DNA of 64,000 nt from Naegleria lovaniensis (taxonomy: Eukaryota; Heterolobosea; Eutetramitea; Acrasida; Naegleriidae): NCBI RefSeq assembly GCF_003324165.1, contig NW_025407829.1, positions 434,001 through 498,000 of the forward strand, written 5' to 3'. Shown here one piece after another: positions 31,998-43,605 of the stretch. A model generated the notes under the pieces. That model worked only from the letters and a program-made list of their open reading frames with translations. It had not been told where the DNA came from and did not search any database. Each line of letters opens with the position of its first letter. The stretch's first letter is position 1. The translations under genes were made by a program, and so were the position numbers.

Positions 31998-33686
31998 ATG
32001 CAAGAAGACATCACTGTTTGCTCCGATGATCGTGATGATGACGAATTGTTTTGCAATGACATTTACCAATTAACACCATCAGCTTTTATTTCAAAATATT
32101 CTGCCACTTCATCATTCTCATCTATTCCGACAGATGTCTTGTGTTACATCATCTTGCAATATTTAGATTGGAAAACGGTTTTCAAGAGCTGCCTATTGGT
32201 GAGCAAGGACTTTTACCGAAAAATTGCAAATAACAGACAATTGTTTATTAACTTGTATAACGAACTATTTGTGATGAAACAAGAAGAAATTGATCGTCTA
32301 ACCATTGATTATTTACAACAACCATCATCTTTTAAACATAAAAAGATATTTACAAGCCAATACTATCAATACTATGGTAGTTCTAAAATGTATGGCGGAC
32401 TATTATATCCCAATGAGCATTATCACTTTTGTGATGACTATGACTATTTAGAATTGAATGAACAAGTATTTCAATCCATGAAAAGCATATTACAAAAGCT
32501 CTATGTGAAGAACTGCACCATGACAGAACATAAATTAATGTTGATTAGAAAAGCATGGGAAAACTCAGTTTCAATATTAAGAAAGACAAATGGTATTACT
32601 CCCTCAAGAACATTGAAAAAGAATGAAAATCAAGCACTGCTTGCTCTGATTAAGAAAATTATCAAAGATAGGCTATTTATGAGAAAGTACTTTAATCATG
32701 ATTTGAAATCAAAATATTTTGGAAAAAGGACCTATCACTATTTTTATAATGGACAATCAACGAAAAGACAGGAGGCAATGGAAATGGCTAAAAACATGCC
32801 CGATGTTACACAACAACTTGAGGACTTATTTTACTATGCGGACGCTGAACAATACGATGGGTATCAGTGGTACGAACTTGAAGAGATTGTTCTTGGTTAT
32901 GAATCCACATTTAATGGAGTAGCTTCCAAATTTCTGAATTTCATGGAATCCAATCAAGAAGTGTTTCCCCTTACTAACATTGTTTCTCTGTTTTGTCGTA
33001 AGTAGTGTTTGACTGAAAGCATCATTATTTACGATTATGTGTCACAAACTGGAATAGACAACTTGGTCGATTATGAAAGCATGATATCCTGCTTGTACAA
33101 CCCTGACCCACTAGCGTTCTTCAGCTTGTGTCCGAATTTAAAGGCGTATGCATCACGAGGCAAATATTGTTCATTCTCGGTTATTAGAAGTAATTATCTA
33201 TCCATTTTGATTTTAGTGTCTGGTGGGATGGAGTCCAAAACATTGAGCTCTGTATTGAAATGCCATTTTCCACAACTCAAGCATCTGGAATTGTGGTTTG
33301 GAGATACCAGGTATGGAAACGAGATTGTGTGTCAACATTTAGAACACCTCTTAAGTGAGCAAGAAAATGGTAAATTTCCCATTCTAGAATATTTTGGAAT
33401 TAGAAATTGTGAAAACATTCATCTATTTGTCCCATTAATTGGAAATTGTGCATTACTTTCTCGAATTAGAATATTAGATTTGTCTCTAAGCGCTATTGCG
33501 TTGGAAGACATTCAGAAATTGTTGGCAATATTAAAAAAGAGAACAAGAGGCAGCTTTCCATTGTTAGAAGCAATCGATTTTCATCGGTGTGCTAGAGTTC
33601 CACCTGAAGTGGTAGAAGAGTTTATTGAGCTTGAGGTTATGGTTGACGTTGCACACTCGGCTAGATATATTGCAGTTGGAGAGTAG
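31998..33686 (+). CDS. F-box protein with leucine-rich repeats, 2 exons
   Basis: Exons 31998-32997 and 33058-33686, 542 residues. The apparent in-frame stop at 33003-33005 falls within a canonical 60-base intron (GTAAGT...TGGAATAG), and splicing gives NIVSLFCHNLVDYESM in frame. The F-box lies near residues 35-85 (SSIPTDVLCYIILQYLDWKT and SCLLVSKDFYRKIANN). The C-terminal third has degenerate LRRs: LKHLELWFGDT, LEYFGIRNCENI, IRILDLSLSAIALEDIQ, LEAIDFHRCARVPPE. The middle is rich in aromatic and Lys residues with no known domain. A likely SCF ubiquitin ligase adaptor with unknown target. Confidence 0.8.
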
Positions 33687-34057
33687 TGGTTAATGATTGT
33701 GCCATGATACGATCATACAAACACCAAAAAACAGCTCTTTAAAATTTATCCATTTAAAGAGTAATGATTTCTCCTTGTTTGCATTTCATGATGCGAAGGC
33801 TGGACATTGAGTTTTGTATTCCAATCGCCAATGGGTATAGTCACACGTTTAACACTACTAAAAGCGACAGAATATTACCATGTTTACCAATGGTACTAAA
33901 ATGCTGAATTTTTGTTGGATGCAGCACGAAGGATTCATCCATACTTCCGCTCAAGTCTCAACACAACAGTGTTCTTAAAATCTCCATATTTAGACAGCCG
34001 TCAACAGACTAAATAACCCAAATTAATACAAAAAAAGGCCAACATCCCGAGCTACAA
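33687..34057. other. Intergenic spacer
   Basis: 371 bases between the F-box/LRR gene and the broken FAD monooxygenase. No open frame, hairpin or repeat stands out. Confidence 0.4.
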
Positions 34058-37000
34058 ATGCCAGTTGTCTCCCACACTACAACAAGCACAGACATTAGCT
34101 CTAACCGATATTTCGGAGAAGATGAAGACGAATCCATCTCTGAGAACTACGATATGTCTTCTCTTCCACAGCCACTTTCAACTGGCCATCACCATTACCA
34201 TCATCAACATGCCGCTAGGTCAGCTTCTATGATAACAAACTATCAAACAGCTTCTTCTTCAATATTCCAAGACAATCTAAGTAATAGTACGTCGGAGGAC
34301 CATCCTCATCATCATGGAAATACTTTCAAAATTTTAATAAGCGGGGGAGGTTTTGCAGGTCTAGTTTCAGCGTACTATTTGCTCAATCATACCAATCAAT
34401 TTACGACTAATTATCATGGTAATTTACCAATTGAAATCACAATTGTAGAAAAAGCCTCCATGTACAGACAAGTTGGTGCAGTTATCACATTGGAAGGAGA
34501 ACAGGTGTTGCGTACTTTGAAGGAAATGAATATCGAAGAGGAATTGAACAGTATCGAGATTCCAAGAACCAAACAACATTTTTTCACACAGAACGGTCGC
34601 CATGTTAGAAGTTTTGATGAGAGCTCCGTTATGGCGGCGCATCCGACGTTGAAGCGCACTAAAAACCTGTCAGATATTCGTCAAGTCAAAAATGAATATG
34701 AAAGCATAAAAAAATTTATTCGTTGAATGTCATGCAGTAGAATTGGTAATAGTTCTGGTTTAGGGTGCTAGCAAGGATCTGTCTTCCGTGAGCTGTTCGT
34801 TGGCACGCTGTTGTTTTACAAGCTTCAGCTGAAGCGAATAATGGTGTAACGTCCTATGGCTCTATATTTCGTTTCAGTTTGTCTGTTGTGCAGTAAGAAC
34901 CAAGTTGCTTCGTTCTTCAAACCTTGCAAACCAATCAGGAAGAGACTCACTCATTTTATTTTTGATTCCTTTGGAGTTTACTCAAATCAGCTGACGTGGG
35001 ATTGACGAATATCTGACAGGTTTCTAGTACCAATTGCGCCGCCATATATAAGGAGGAGGGACGAAGATATGAAAGACACAAATTTCACGAAATTTTGATG
35101 AAAAGAATTAAACCAATGATTGTCAGACGAAATGGAAACGTCACAGTTCTAACAAACGTTTGTGGCAATAGAGCAGACTCTAATCACGACGAAGATGATG
35201 GTAATCATTTTAGAATGAATCATGTTATTTACAGTATGAGACCAAGCTTGTTCAATAAGGACAAGATTGAAGTCACACTCATGAATAAGAGCGACTGGCT
35301 GCATTTACAAAATCAGAAAGAAACTCAAAGGAAGACACCTCAAACACCTAGAAAAGCCCTGGATTGCAGTAACTTGGATGAAAAAAAGGAAACACCAATG
35401 AACAGACTATCCAAACTACAAAAGAGAAAATCTACTGGATCTTCAGGAGATTTGCAAAAACTAGAGGAAGTAGCAATTGAAAAAGAAAAACAACAAACTA
35501 TACCGTCTCAATCTCCTGGATGGAGACGATTTTTCCAAAAGAAGGAATCCAACGCTCAGTCACCTGCCACAACACAGAAAGACACACAATCCCCTTCGTC
35601 TTCGTTCACGCAGCTGAATAGAACCAATTCATCAACAAGCTCCTCACAAATGAGAGATAGAAGTACTTCAATGAGAGATCTTTTCATTACTTTTAATGAT
35701 GGTGAAGACTTTGAAAACTCAGTGTATCAAGCTATGGAAGACCGCAAACTTTACAACATTGACAAGGAAGAATTTGATCTAGTCATTGGAGCCGATGGTA
35801 TTCACAGTCAAACAAGAGCTCTTATATTTGGTGATGAAAGTAACTTTAAGCACTTTTTGGGTGTGGGATACTTTTCGTTTATTGTAGACTTGATTACCTG
35901 TGACGACGACATGCAACAACTCAGTGAAAAATATTGGAGCTGTGTTTATGGAGATGCTAAAAAATCATCAACAGATTCGTTTGATCCATCACAAGCTAGT
36001 TCAATTCCTGGTTAGAGCCATTGACACCTGAACGTTTGTCACGCATGTTAGAAGCCTCCAAAAAGATTGCGGAGCATGTCAAGGACGCTGAATCTGCCTC
36101 AATACTTCTCACCAATGGAAGGTATCTCAATATATTACGATATGGAAAAAAGATTGCTGTTACCTGTGTGAGCAGAGAACCTTCAGAGGAAGAAATGGAA
36201 AAGGATAGTCAAGTGTACAGTGTTGGAGTGAGCAAATCCTTTGTGGATAGTGCTGCTGAACCGCTTCAAGAGAAGAGAATGGCAGTCTCAATGAACGATT
36301 TGGAAAAGCATGAGAAACATGAATCTATTCCAGAAAAACTCAGAAAACGATTCTCTCTATTTAAAAAGTCTAATCCAGAAGGCCATACCAAACATGCCAT
36401 CTCGAACCATGACCCATCTCTCACCAATCAACTTTATTCCTTTGATGCTAGCAAAATGCATGACTATCATTTCGACAACACTCATACTCACGATAGTACA
36501 AGTTCAAGCTTACACACTAGCAGCGGTGACAGTACCGAGACAGACCATGACGAAGAGATGTATGAAGAAGATGAGGAAATTGCTGAAGCATTTATGGAAA
36601 TGGTGAATGAATCTGTGGCTGCAAAACAAAGCATTACTCCCATCACTACTGATGAGAAGGCAGAACAACCCCTTCCATCCACGTCCACAGAAAACATGAA
36701 AGATGTTGAATGCTCAACAACAACAACCAATGAATCACCATCGAAAAAGAAAAAACAAGACAAGTCTCATCACTCGAAGACATTCTTTATTTCAGCAGAG
36801 AAGCGAAAAACCTTTTTGCAAGACAAGTTTAAGGATTGTGAATTTCTCTTCCATGACATCATGGAACTCGTTTTCGACAGCCGAATAATCTATTACGATG
36901 ATTTAGCTCAAATACGAAATCTTAATAGTTGGCATAAGGGTCGATGTGTTCTCGTTGGAGATGCCTGTCAAGCATTAACACCATTGAGCGGTAAAGGAGG

Positions 37001-37337
37001 TGCTCTTGCAATTATTGCTGCCAAAAAGTTGGGTCAAGAATTGAGAACAGCTCTCGAACTTCATGCATCCAAAGAAGGTGAAGAGAATTTACACACCATT
37101 CCATTGGAAAAGAGCGTCTTCTTTAGTAGCTGTTTGGAAAGCGCATTCAATAATTATCAATCAGCCATGCAAGAAAGAATCAAACATGTTCAAAAGAAAA
37201 CAGTTTGGGAAGGCGTTGATGTGTTTTTAGCAAAATCTGGTGTGAAACGAATGGTTCGAGATGGTGCCTTGAGATTTTTGCCAAAGAGTGTCTTGCTGAA
37301 AATGACAAAGAAAGAAGAGGAGTCAAAGGTGATTTAA
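34058..37337 (+). pseudogene. FAD-dependent monooxygenase interrupted by a small transposon and a frameshift
   Basis: Three open pieces make one FAD monooxygenase: 34058-34631, 35045-36010 and 36009-37337. The Rossmann start is ILISGGGFAGLVSAYYLL; after the insertion RRYERHKFHEILMKR supplies the helix that normally follows; DLVIGADGIHSQTRALIFG and RCVLVGDACQALTPLSGKGG give the DG and GD motifs of the class A flavin monooxygenases. Large low-complexity insertions interrupt the fold: about 170 residues of Ser/Thr/Lys/Gln before the DG motif and about 220 acidic and Ser-rich residues before the GD motif. A 413-bp element sits at 34632-35044. One further break near 36009 is closed by one more G (SSIPG to LEPLTPERL). 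Removing the element with one TA leaves a frame shift, so the gene is probably inactive unless the insert is spliced. Confidence 0.75.
34632..35044. mobile_element. Non-autonomous TA-flanked element (MITE-like), 413 bp
   Basis: The ends are TGGCGGCGCA (34632) and its complement (ending 35044), each flanked by TA (34630-34631 and 35045-35046). Further in, both ends share ACTANAAACCTGTCAG then ATATTCGTCAA as inverted copies (34658-34685 and about 34997-35024). The left arm is about ten bases longer between the two conserved blocks. No open frame of note lies inside. It splits the FAD monooxygenase reading frame between FDESSV and KEEGRRYER. Short TIRs and a TA duplication suggest mobilisation by a Tc1/mariner-type transposase. 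Confidence 0.82.
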
Positions 37338-37411
37338 TTGTTGTTGTTATTGTTGTATCAGATATATTCGAATCATGTAAATTTTGTCAATTTTGTTGAG
37401 CGAGGAAAACA

Positions 37412-38975
37412 TTATTTCACATCTTTCAATTCATTTGAGGTTTGCAACGTGTTTGCATCATGGGATGGTTTTTTTCCACCGCTATTATTGGTCTCTCCGC
37501 CACAACAGCAGCAGCATAGAGCAGCCATAAACTTCTCCCAACAATCCTGACCTTCCTTAACATTGATATCCTTACTGATATTTCCTTCTAACTCATCGAG
37601 AGGACCATAAATAAATCGAACTCCAAAAGTGAACAAGAACACAACCACTCTTTGAATACCATACGCAAAGATAAACATGTAATAATCGACAAACACAGAG
37701 ACAGAGGCCAAAATAACCACAATATTCACTAACAAGTTCAAAAAAGTTTGAAGAGAAATGGCAATCATGATGGTTCGTTGAGCTTTCTTTCTCTTTGAAG
37801 TGACCTTTCCCATCTCATCATTCAACAATTGTTTGGTCAAAATATTTGTCAAATAAAAGTTAATCACACCACTAATACATGAAAAGATCATGATCAATCC
37901 AGAAATGGCAATTGAGGCATAAAAAATGTAGAGAGAAGCACGCACTGCACTTTCCACATCGAAGGATGGATTGTTTTCTCCATAATAGGGAACAGTCAAT
38001 GAAATCAAAATGGCTGGAACAAGCAATGACAGTAATCCAACTGTTGCCACACCTGCCACGATCGAGTAAATTCGAATTGCAGTTTGATGATTTTTGGTTT
38101 TTTCAAATTCTCCATTCTGCATCCACAATCGTTTCGGATTGTAATAAATTTCATAGAGAACTTTGGTGGTGAGGCATTGAGATAAAAAGCAAAGACCTGC
38201 TGTGATGACAATACCTAGGTATTGGGAAAATGAAGTTGATGATTCGAACAAATCCGACCCATGACGCATGTTCCGTGGTTGTGTCAAAGAATTGCGCAAG
38301 AAATTTAAAATCCATCACGAAACCAAACGAAACAAAACGAAACAAAACGACATTTAACACATCATCTTCGGAACACACACATCACCAAAACTTACATTCA
38401 TAATTGATCATTAATAGTACTTGAGGAACGACTTGTCTTGCTTCCACTAATTTTGCAGTCGCTGTCGCAATACCAGAAGCACTCGCCAGAATTTGAAGTG
38501 CCGACAATGGAATAATCAAAGTTTGTAAATACTTGTTGTTTTGTACCAATGATTTCCATCGCATAAACAAACGAAACAGTTTAAAGCAAACGAGAAATGA
38601 AAACACTGGAAATGTAATACCATCAATGGTTAGAGACACAATGCTTTGATTTCGAACATATGGAGTGAGTTGTGTTGAATTGGTCGTGGAGTTGTTGTTA
38701 TTGATGACCGGAGAGGTATTATTGTTGAGTGACGAGTTGGCAATCTCATGTATGTTGAACAAAGAGAAGGCAAAGTATGGAAGAAGGAATGGTTCACTGC
38801 CATGAAATGTTGACATTTTGTTGTGTGTGTGTGAAAAACTCTGCTGACAGACAGCTAATGAATGATGAAAAGCATGATTCCTTTTGTAATCAACTTCGAT
38901 TCGGCATGTTAAATTAAGGAGCGACCTGTGGAGAAAATTTAGGAAATCCGAACGAGTTGTTGACATGGAGTCCAT
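37412..38975 (-). CDS. Seven-helix membrane protein, 2 exons
   Basis: Exons 38975-38396 and 38214-37412, 460 residues; an in-frame ATG at 38816 (MSTFHGSEP) would give 407 and removes a stretch unlike a transmembrane receptor N-terminus. Seven hydrophobic segments: FPVFSFLVCFKLFRLFM, LIIPLSALQILASASGIATA, IVITAGLCFLSQCLTTKVLY, IVAGVATVGLLSLLVPAILI, LYIFYASIAISGLIMIFSCI, IAISLQTFLNLLVNIVVILA and YMFIFAYGIQRVVVFLFTFG. Asn-rich glycosylation sites precede the first helix and a CCCCC palmitoylation-like cluster lies near the C-terminus. This is the layout of a G-protein-coupled or TOM1-like receptor, but I could not match a family. The intron of 181 bases contains GTTTTGTTTC repeats. Confidence 0.7.
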
Positions 38976-39079
38976 GGTCTCTTTTTATGTTATGGTTATC
39001 AAAATGAACTTGATGATTACAAGTAAAGTGACAAGATTTTGCAACGTTTCATTAGAATCTCTTTCAAAGCAATAACAAT

Positions 39080-42000
39080 TTACTGTTTTCTCAAGGGGTG
39101 TTTTTTGAGTCTGACGATCCAATTGTTTTTCGACTTGTCAAATTGCAAAATCTGAGACGTGTCGTTCATTTGGAGAAAATCCTTAAGTTTCATATTACCC
39201 TCAATTTTCCAACCTAATTGTTTGATCAAAGTACCAACGACAGATAAATCTGCTTCGTATGGATAGTCTTTGGACAATTGTTCAATGATTAGTAAAATAC
39301 TGTGGAATGTTGCAATCTTTGGCTCTTTTTTAGAATCTCCTAGTCCAGATGATTTGTTATCTGAATATTCGACCATCATGTCATTTCCTCTCTGTACAAC
39401 TGTTAAATGTGGAGATATTTGGGAAATTTTGCGCTGTAAATGTTTCGTGTTGTATCCAAGAGATTTGTAATACTTTTTCAAGGCCATGTAACTCATTCTT
39501 CGATTTGGCATTTCCTTCACCTTACTTTCTAGTTCAAGTAATAAATCATTGCTAATACTCTTTTTGCTAGCTGTGCTCGAGTCTGAGGTTGTACTTTGTG
39601 TATCATCATGATCTTCGGTGGAAGGAGGAGGTTTTACACTTTTTCCTGTTTCTTCTTTTCTCTTGAATGAAGGAATTGGCAATTCTTGTCCACTTCTCAG
39701 TAAGAGTAAGGTTGGAGAGGAGCTCGGTGATTCATTGCTCTTCTTTTGTAACAAAGTATTGGAAGGTTTCGTTTGGTTTAACAACCATGATGGTTGTTGT
39801 TGCTTGGGAATGAGAGATTGCATATTTGGTGATATTAATGGGTTGGATGAGCTATTTACATCTTCGTTTTCATAGGAACCATTCCATAAATCTTCGCTAA
39901 TATGTGAGTCATTAGGCTGGGTTGAATCTTCATAATTTTGCTCGTCAAACAAGAGCATGGAAGACAAGGAAGGATATTTGGGAGGAATATATTCAACATT
40001 TTCAGGAATCAAACTTAATACAGTGTCTCTGTCTGTTAATGAGATCAACAACATGTTTCCTTTTTGTTCCAATTTGAAAATTCCAACAAGATTTCCATTC
40101 TTATCTCCCATAGTGTTAAACTCAATTAACTTCTTTTTCAAAGCTTTTGGCTTGATATTATATGTAAACAATCTATTGCTTAATGCACCTAACTCCATAC
40201 TATCCTCCAAGAGCAATAAAAAACATATCAAGTGCATGTCATTAATGTCCAGATCACGCTTGTTTGGTGGAGACAGATAACGTAGCATATAATTTTCAAG
40301 GCTCATATGAGAAGATGCAGAAGGAAGAGAATTTTTGTCAGTATCGATCATCTCTTGTTCATTGTTCTCTTCTACACTAGCTTGGCTTGTTTCATGAGCA
40401 GAATTTCTTGACAATGGTTTTAACTCGATTTCTACCGTTTTTGATACCTCATCGCTAGCTGCAAGGGGTTGCAATGATGAAACCTCATTTAACAATGTTG
40501 GAGTGCTAACAACTTCTTTTTTAACACGAGATTCTTTTGGAATTTCCTGCGAAATGATGGATGAGAGGCTTTCGGCTCCAGTGCTCGTTGTCTTTACAGG
40601 CATGGTAGACACTTTGACATTGGAGGGTAAAAGCTTTAGCACCTTTTTTCTATCAACTAGAATGATATTTGTAGAGTTGTTGGCCTTTGTTAATTCTAAA
40701 AACTTGCCACTATCATAGCTCTCAATAAATTTCTTCAATTTCTTGGGTTGGATGTTTAAATTAACCAACTTGGAGCTTAGATTTCCTAGCTCTAAAGGTT
40801 CTAAATATTTCAATAATATGAAACTGATTAATTTGATATCTTTTGGAACGAGCTCTCGAGGTGTCTGAGGAGCAACAGATTCAATATATTCATCCAACGT
40901 CATTTGAGTTTTGGATTTTGAAGGTTTCACAGGAGACGAAGTAATGTCCACTACCGCAGGCGTAGTTGTACTCTCCTTGGATGATGGCATTTGTAAGCCT
41001 CCTCCTTGCAAAAGTCTACGTTTTTCTTGCTCCATTCCAGCAATGGAGTCATTTAGAATCTCTTCAAATGGGATCCAAAATGTACTGCTTTGTAATAAGG
41101 TATTTAGTGATTGATCCTCGTCAAATACGGATCCTCCGTGTTGACTTTGGTCTTTTTTGATCACTACAACACTTGGAATCGATTGATATTTCAACCTAGC
41201 CAATAAGTTACAAAAATCTTGATCTCCAGTTAATAGAATAATTGCTGAGCTTGGGATAGTATTGTAGAATGACATGGAATAATGATTGTGGCCAAAGAAC
41301 TGAGGAAAAATTGGTCTACTGAAAATATTCAAGTCCATTAATACATCTGTAATCATCATCTTATCAACAACCTCTTTTCTTGTTGTGCCTAAATGTGGAA
41401 CATCAATAAGATGGCATCCATTTTGATAAAACTCTGTTCTTCTATATTTTGGAATTTGGTACATATCTCCATAGACCTAATTGTATTATGATGTCAGAGG
41501 AAAATCGTCGTCATTCACAGTTTCACGTACCTTTATAAATGGTGCATTAACCTTAATGATAACATTTGAATTTGGAAATTGAGTGGCATAATAATTGGTT
41601 AATTCTTTTTCCAGCCTTGTCAATAGGCATGTCAAAAACAAGCTAGTTGTGGTAATGTTACTTTTTTGTTCCTCCAATTTAGAGACTATTTGTGATGAAG
41701 GAATCATGTTTGAAGAGAGTGAAATATTTTCGTAATCCCAATAAATTAAACATTGAATGACATGATAGTGTGGTAAAGAGCCATGCATACTATTTGGTAA
41801 ACTAGAAACTTGTTGTTGATGCGTGGTAAAATTGTCTCCACTATGGATGACATCCGAATTCATATTAATAGCTTGACTTGCGACATTCTCCAAATTGCTG
41901 ATTGAATTCATTTCCAAAATTTGATTCAAAAGCCTGTTATTATATTCATTGATATGAAATTTTGTTTCTTGTATTTGTTCATCAACATCCTCTTGTTTGT

Positions 42001-42382
42001 TCCGTGCTTGGGTACTTGGTTTGATGTCTTCTTCTTGGGTGGATGATGACGACGCAGTAGAAGATGGTAGGGATTGCGGCGATAACTCCTCTATAATTAT
42101 ATTTGCAGAATTATAAAATTCTGTGGGTGCTGTTGTTGTGTTTTCCATGGATTCTAGATTATGCTCAGCGAGAGGTGTTGCGTTTGTAAAATCATTTGAT
42201 GATGTTGATTCTTCTGATGGAAGAGAGGTGATAGTCTCTTGAACACCAGTGCACAAACTCTCCAGGTGCTCTGCTGCTTCAAAGGTTGGCTGTTGAGGTT
42301 GTGTATTGTGATTTTCGAAAAAGTGCGAATAAAAAATCGACGATTTTTTCGCGATTTTTTTCGAGATCGAAATGAGCGACAT
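39080..42382 (-). CDS. NYN-LOTUS RNA-regulator protein (MARF1/limkain-b1-like), 5' end replaced by transposon sequence
   Basis: Exons 42382-41531 and 41476-39080, 1,082 residues as now read. A NYN/PIN-like nuclease domain lies across the intron: LIYWDYENISL with an acidic active-site pair, LLTRLEKELTNYY, VYGDMYQIPKYRRTEFYQNG, KMMITDVLMDL and SAIILLTGDQDFCNLLARL. OST-HTH/LOTUS domains follow, two close repeats (ISFILLKYLEPLELGNLSSK and ICFLLLLEDSMELGALSNRL) and one or two near the end (FHSILLIIEQLSKDYPYEAD). Animal MARF1 is an RNase controlling transcripts in germ cells. The current first 26 codons (MSLISISKKIAKK...) lie in the inverted repeat of a transposon; the older start is at 45064, across the insertion (see findings). 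Confidence 0.88.
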
Positions 42383-42413
42383 TGATGCGTTGTCGTTTTG
42401 ACTTGATGTTGAT
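42306..42413 (+). repeat. Module A, left outer copy
   Basis: 108 bp, identical to the reverse complement of 44724-44831. It carries, in minus-strand reading, the ATG and first 26 codons now used by the NYN-LOTUS gene. Confidence 0.9.
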
Positions 42414-42415
42414 TA

Positions 42416-42600
42416 TTGTGATTTTCGAAAAAGTGCGAAAAAAAATCGAGTAAAATCGAAAACGACTTGCTCAAATTCGGTCAACCATCATTTTTTGGAC
42501 GTTTCTTCCCGAAAACGATTTTGCTTGATGTTGACGAGATACGATGTTGATGCTATTCGTGCAAAGTCGAAAAAATCGATTACGATCGACCTGAATCGAT
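42416..42600 (+). repeat. Module B, left inner copy
   Basis: 185 bp, identical to the reverse complement of 44834-45018. Its end contains the subterminal motif GATCGACCTGAATCGAT, which recurs at 42665-42681. Confidence 0.9.
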
Positions 42601-42724
42601 TACCTCAACACGATTCATTTCTCAACGTCGATGTTTTTCGTCCAAAATCGAAAAAATCAATTATGATCGACCTGAATCGATTTTCTTGATCGTCAGAGTT
42701 GAAAAAATCGATCATGAAGAACCT

Positions 42725-43389
42725 TTAATCAAATAAACTCTGATAATTTGCTTCTATTTGATTTTTCTCCTCTTCCTCTTTTTGTCTAATCTTCTCTTTC
42801 TTTACCTCAATCAATTTTGCAACTTCATTCACCAATTTGGTCAAAGGTTTTACATACTGTTCCTCTTGTTTAGCAATATCTTCTTCTTGTTTTTTAAATC
42901 TCTCAAGTAACTCCTCCTTTTCTTTCTGAATTTTCAATAATTGATCTGCAATAACTTTTGAATTATTTTCTTCCATGTCTTTCGATCTGAATGTTCTGAT
43001 TCGCTGTCACTACTGTCACCTTGAATTTGTGAAGCCAATGATTGTTTTTTGTTGGAGTGAGCAGAAATCTCTTTTTCAATCTCGTTAACAATCCATTTCT
43101 TGTTTTCTTGAATGAAAGTATCAAAAAAATCTTTCACACGTTTGTCATCTTTTGGGGCGTTGCATGTTGCTGGTAAACCATCTTTGTATTTTCTTGAACC
43201 TTTAGCAGTAGGAAATGTGAAATTTGTATTTTTTTTTGTTTCTAATTGGAGCTTCTTGAAAACTTTGCTTGCTGCTTTTGAATTTGTCATTCCATGAGAA
43301 TAGAGCTCATTTGAACAAATAGGTAATGTGGTTGCGAGTATTTCGCAAAAACGATCAAACGTGTTCCACTTTGTTTTGTCTTTGCCCAT
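42725..43389 (-). CDS. Transposon accessory protein with coiled-coil tail, one frame break
   Basis: Two overlapping minus-strand frames: 43389-42934 (151 codons, MGKDKTKWNTFDRFCEIL...) and the frame at 42976-42725 (MEENNSKVIADQLLKIQKEK...). One more A in the AAA run near 42980 would join SDRK to DMEENNSK, giving one protein of about 220 residues. The first part is a basic helical region resembling a Myb/trihelix-type DNA-binding fold (KWNTFDRFCEI...SKAASKVFKKL); a Ser/Asp/Glu stretch and a long charged coiled coil follow. Tc1/mariner elements normally encode only a transposase, so a second, divergently transcribed gene is uncommon. The function is inferred only from composition; it might assist DNA binding or dimerisation. 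Confidence 0.6.
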
Positions 43390-43605
43390 TTTTTTTCAGT
43401 GAGAAAACCGTTGTTATTGTTTTTTGACGTTGACACAATCGCACAAAAAACAAGACGCCGTTGAGTTTTTTTTATTCCAAAGCAAATCAACGTCGTTCAA
43501 TTCAACATTTTCGATATGACAACATTAAACAATTCAACATAATCGAGCAGAATTGTTTTTCTCAACAATTTCTTATCAATTTTGCTCGAAAAAATCGATT
43601 TCCAC

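Noticed and set aside
33003-33005. In-frame TAG inside the F-box/LRR gene as a sign of a pseudogene
   Set aside because: It falls within a standard 60-base GTAAGT...TAG intron whose removal keeps the frame.
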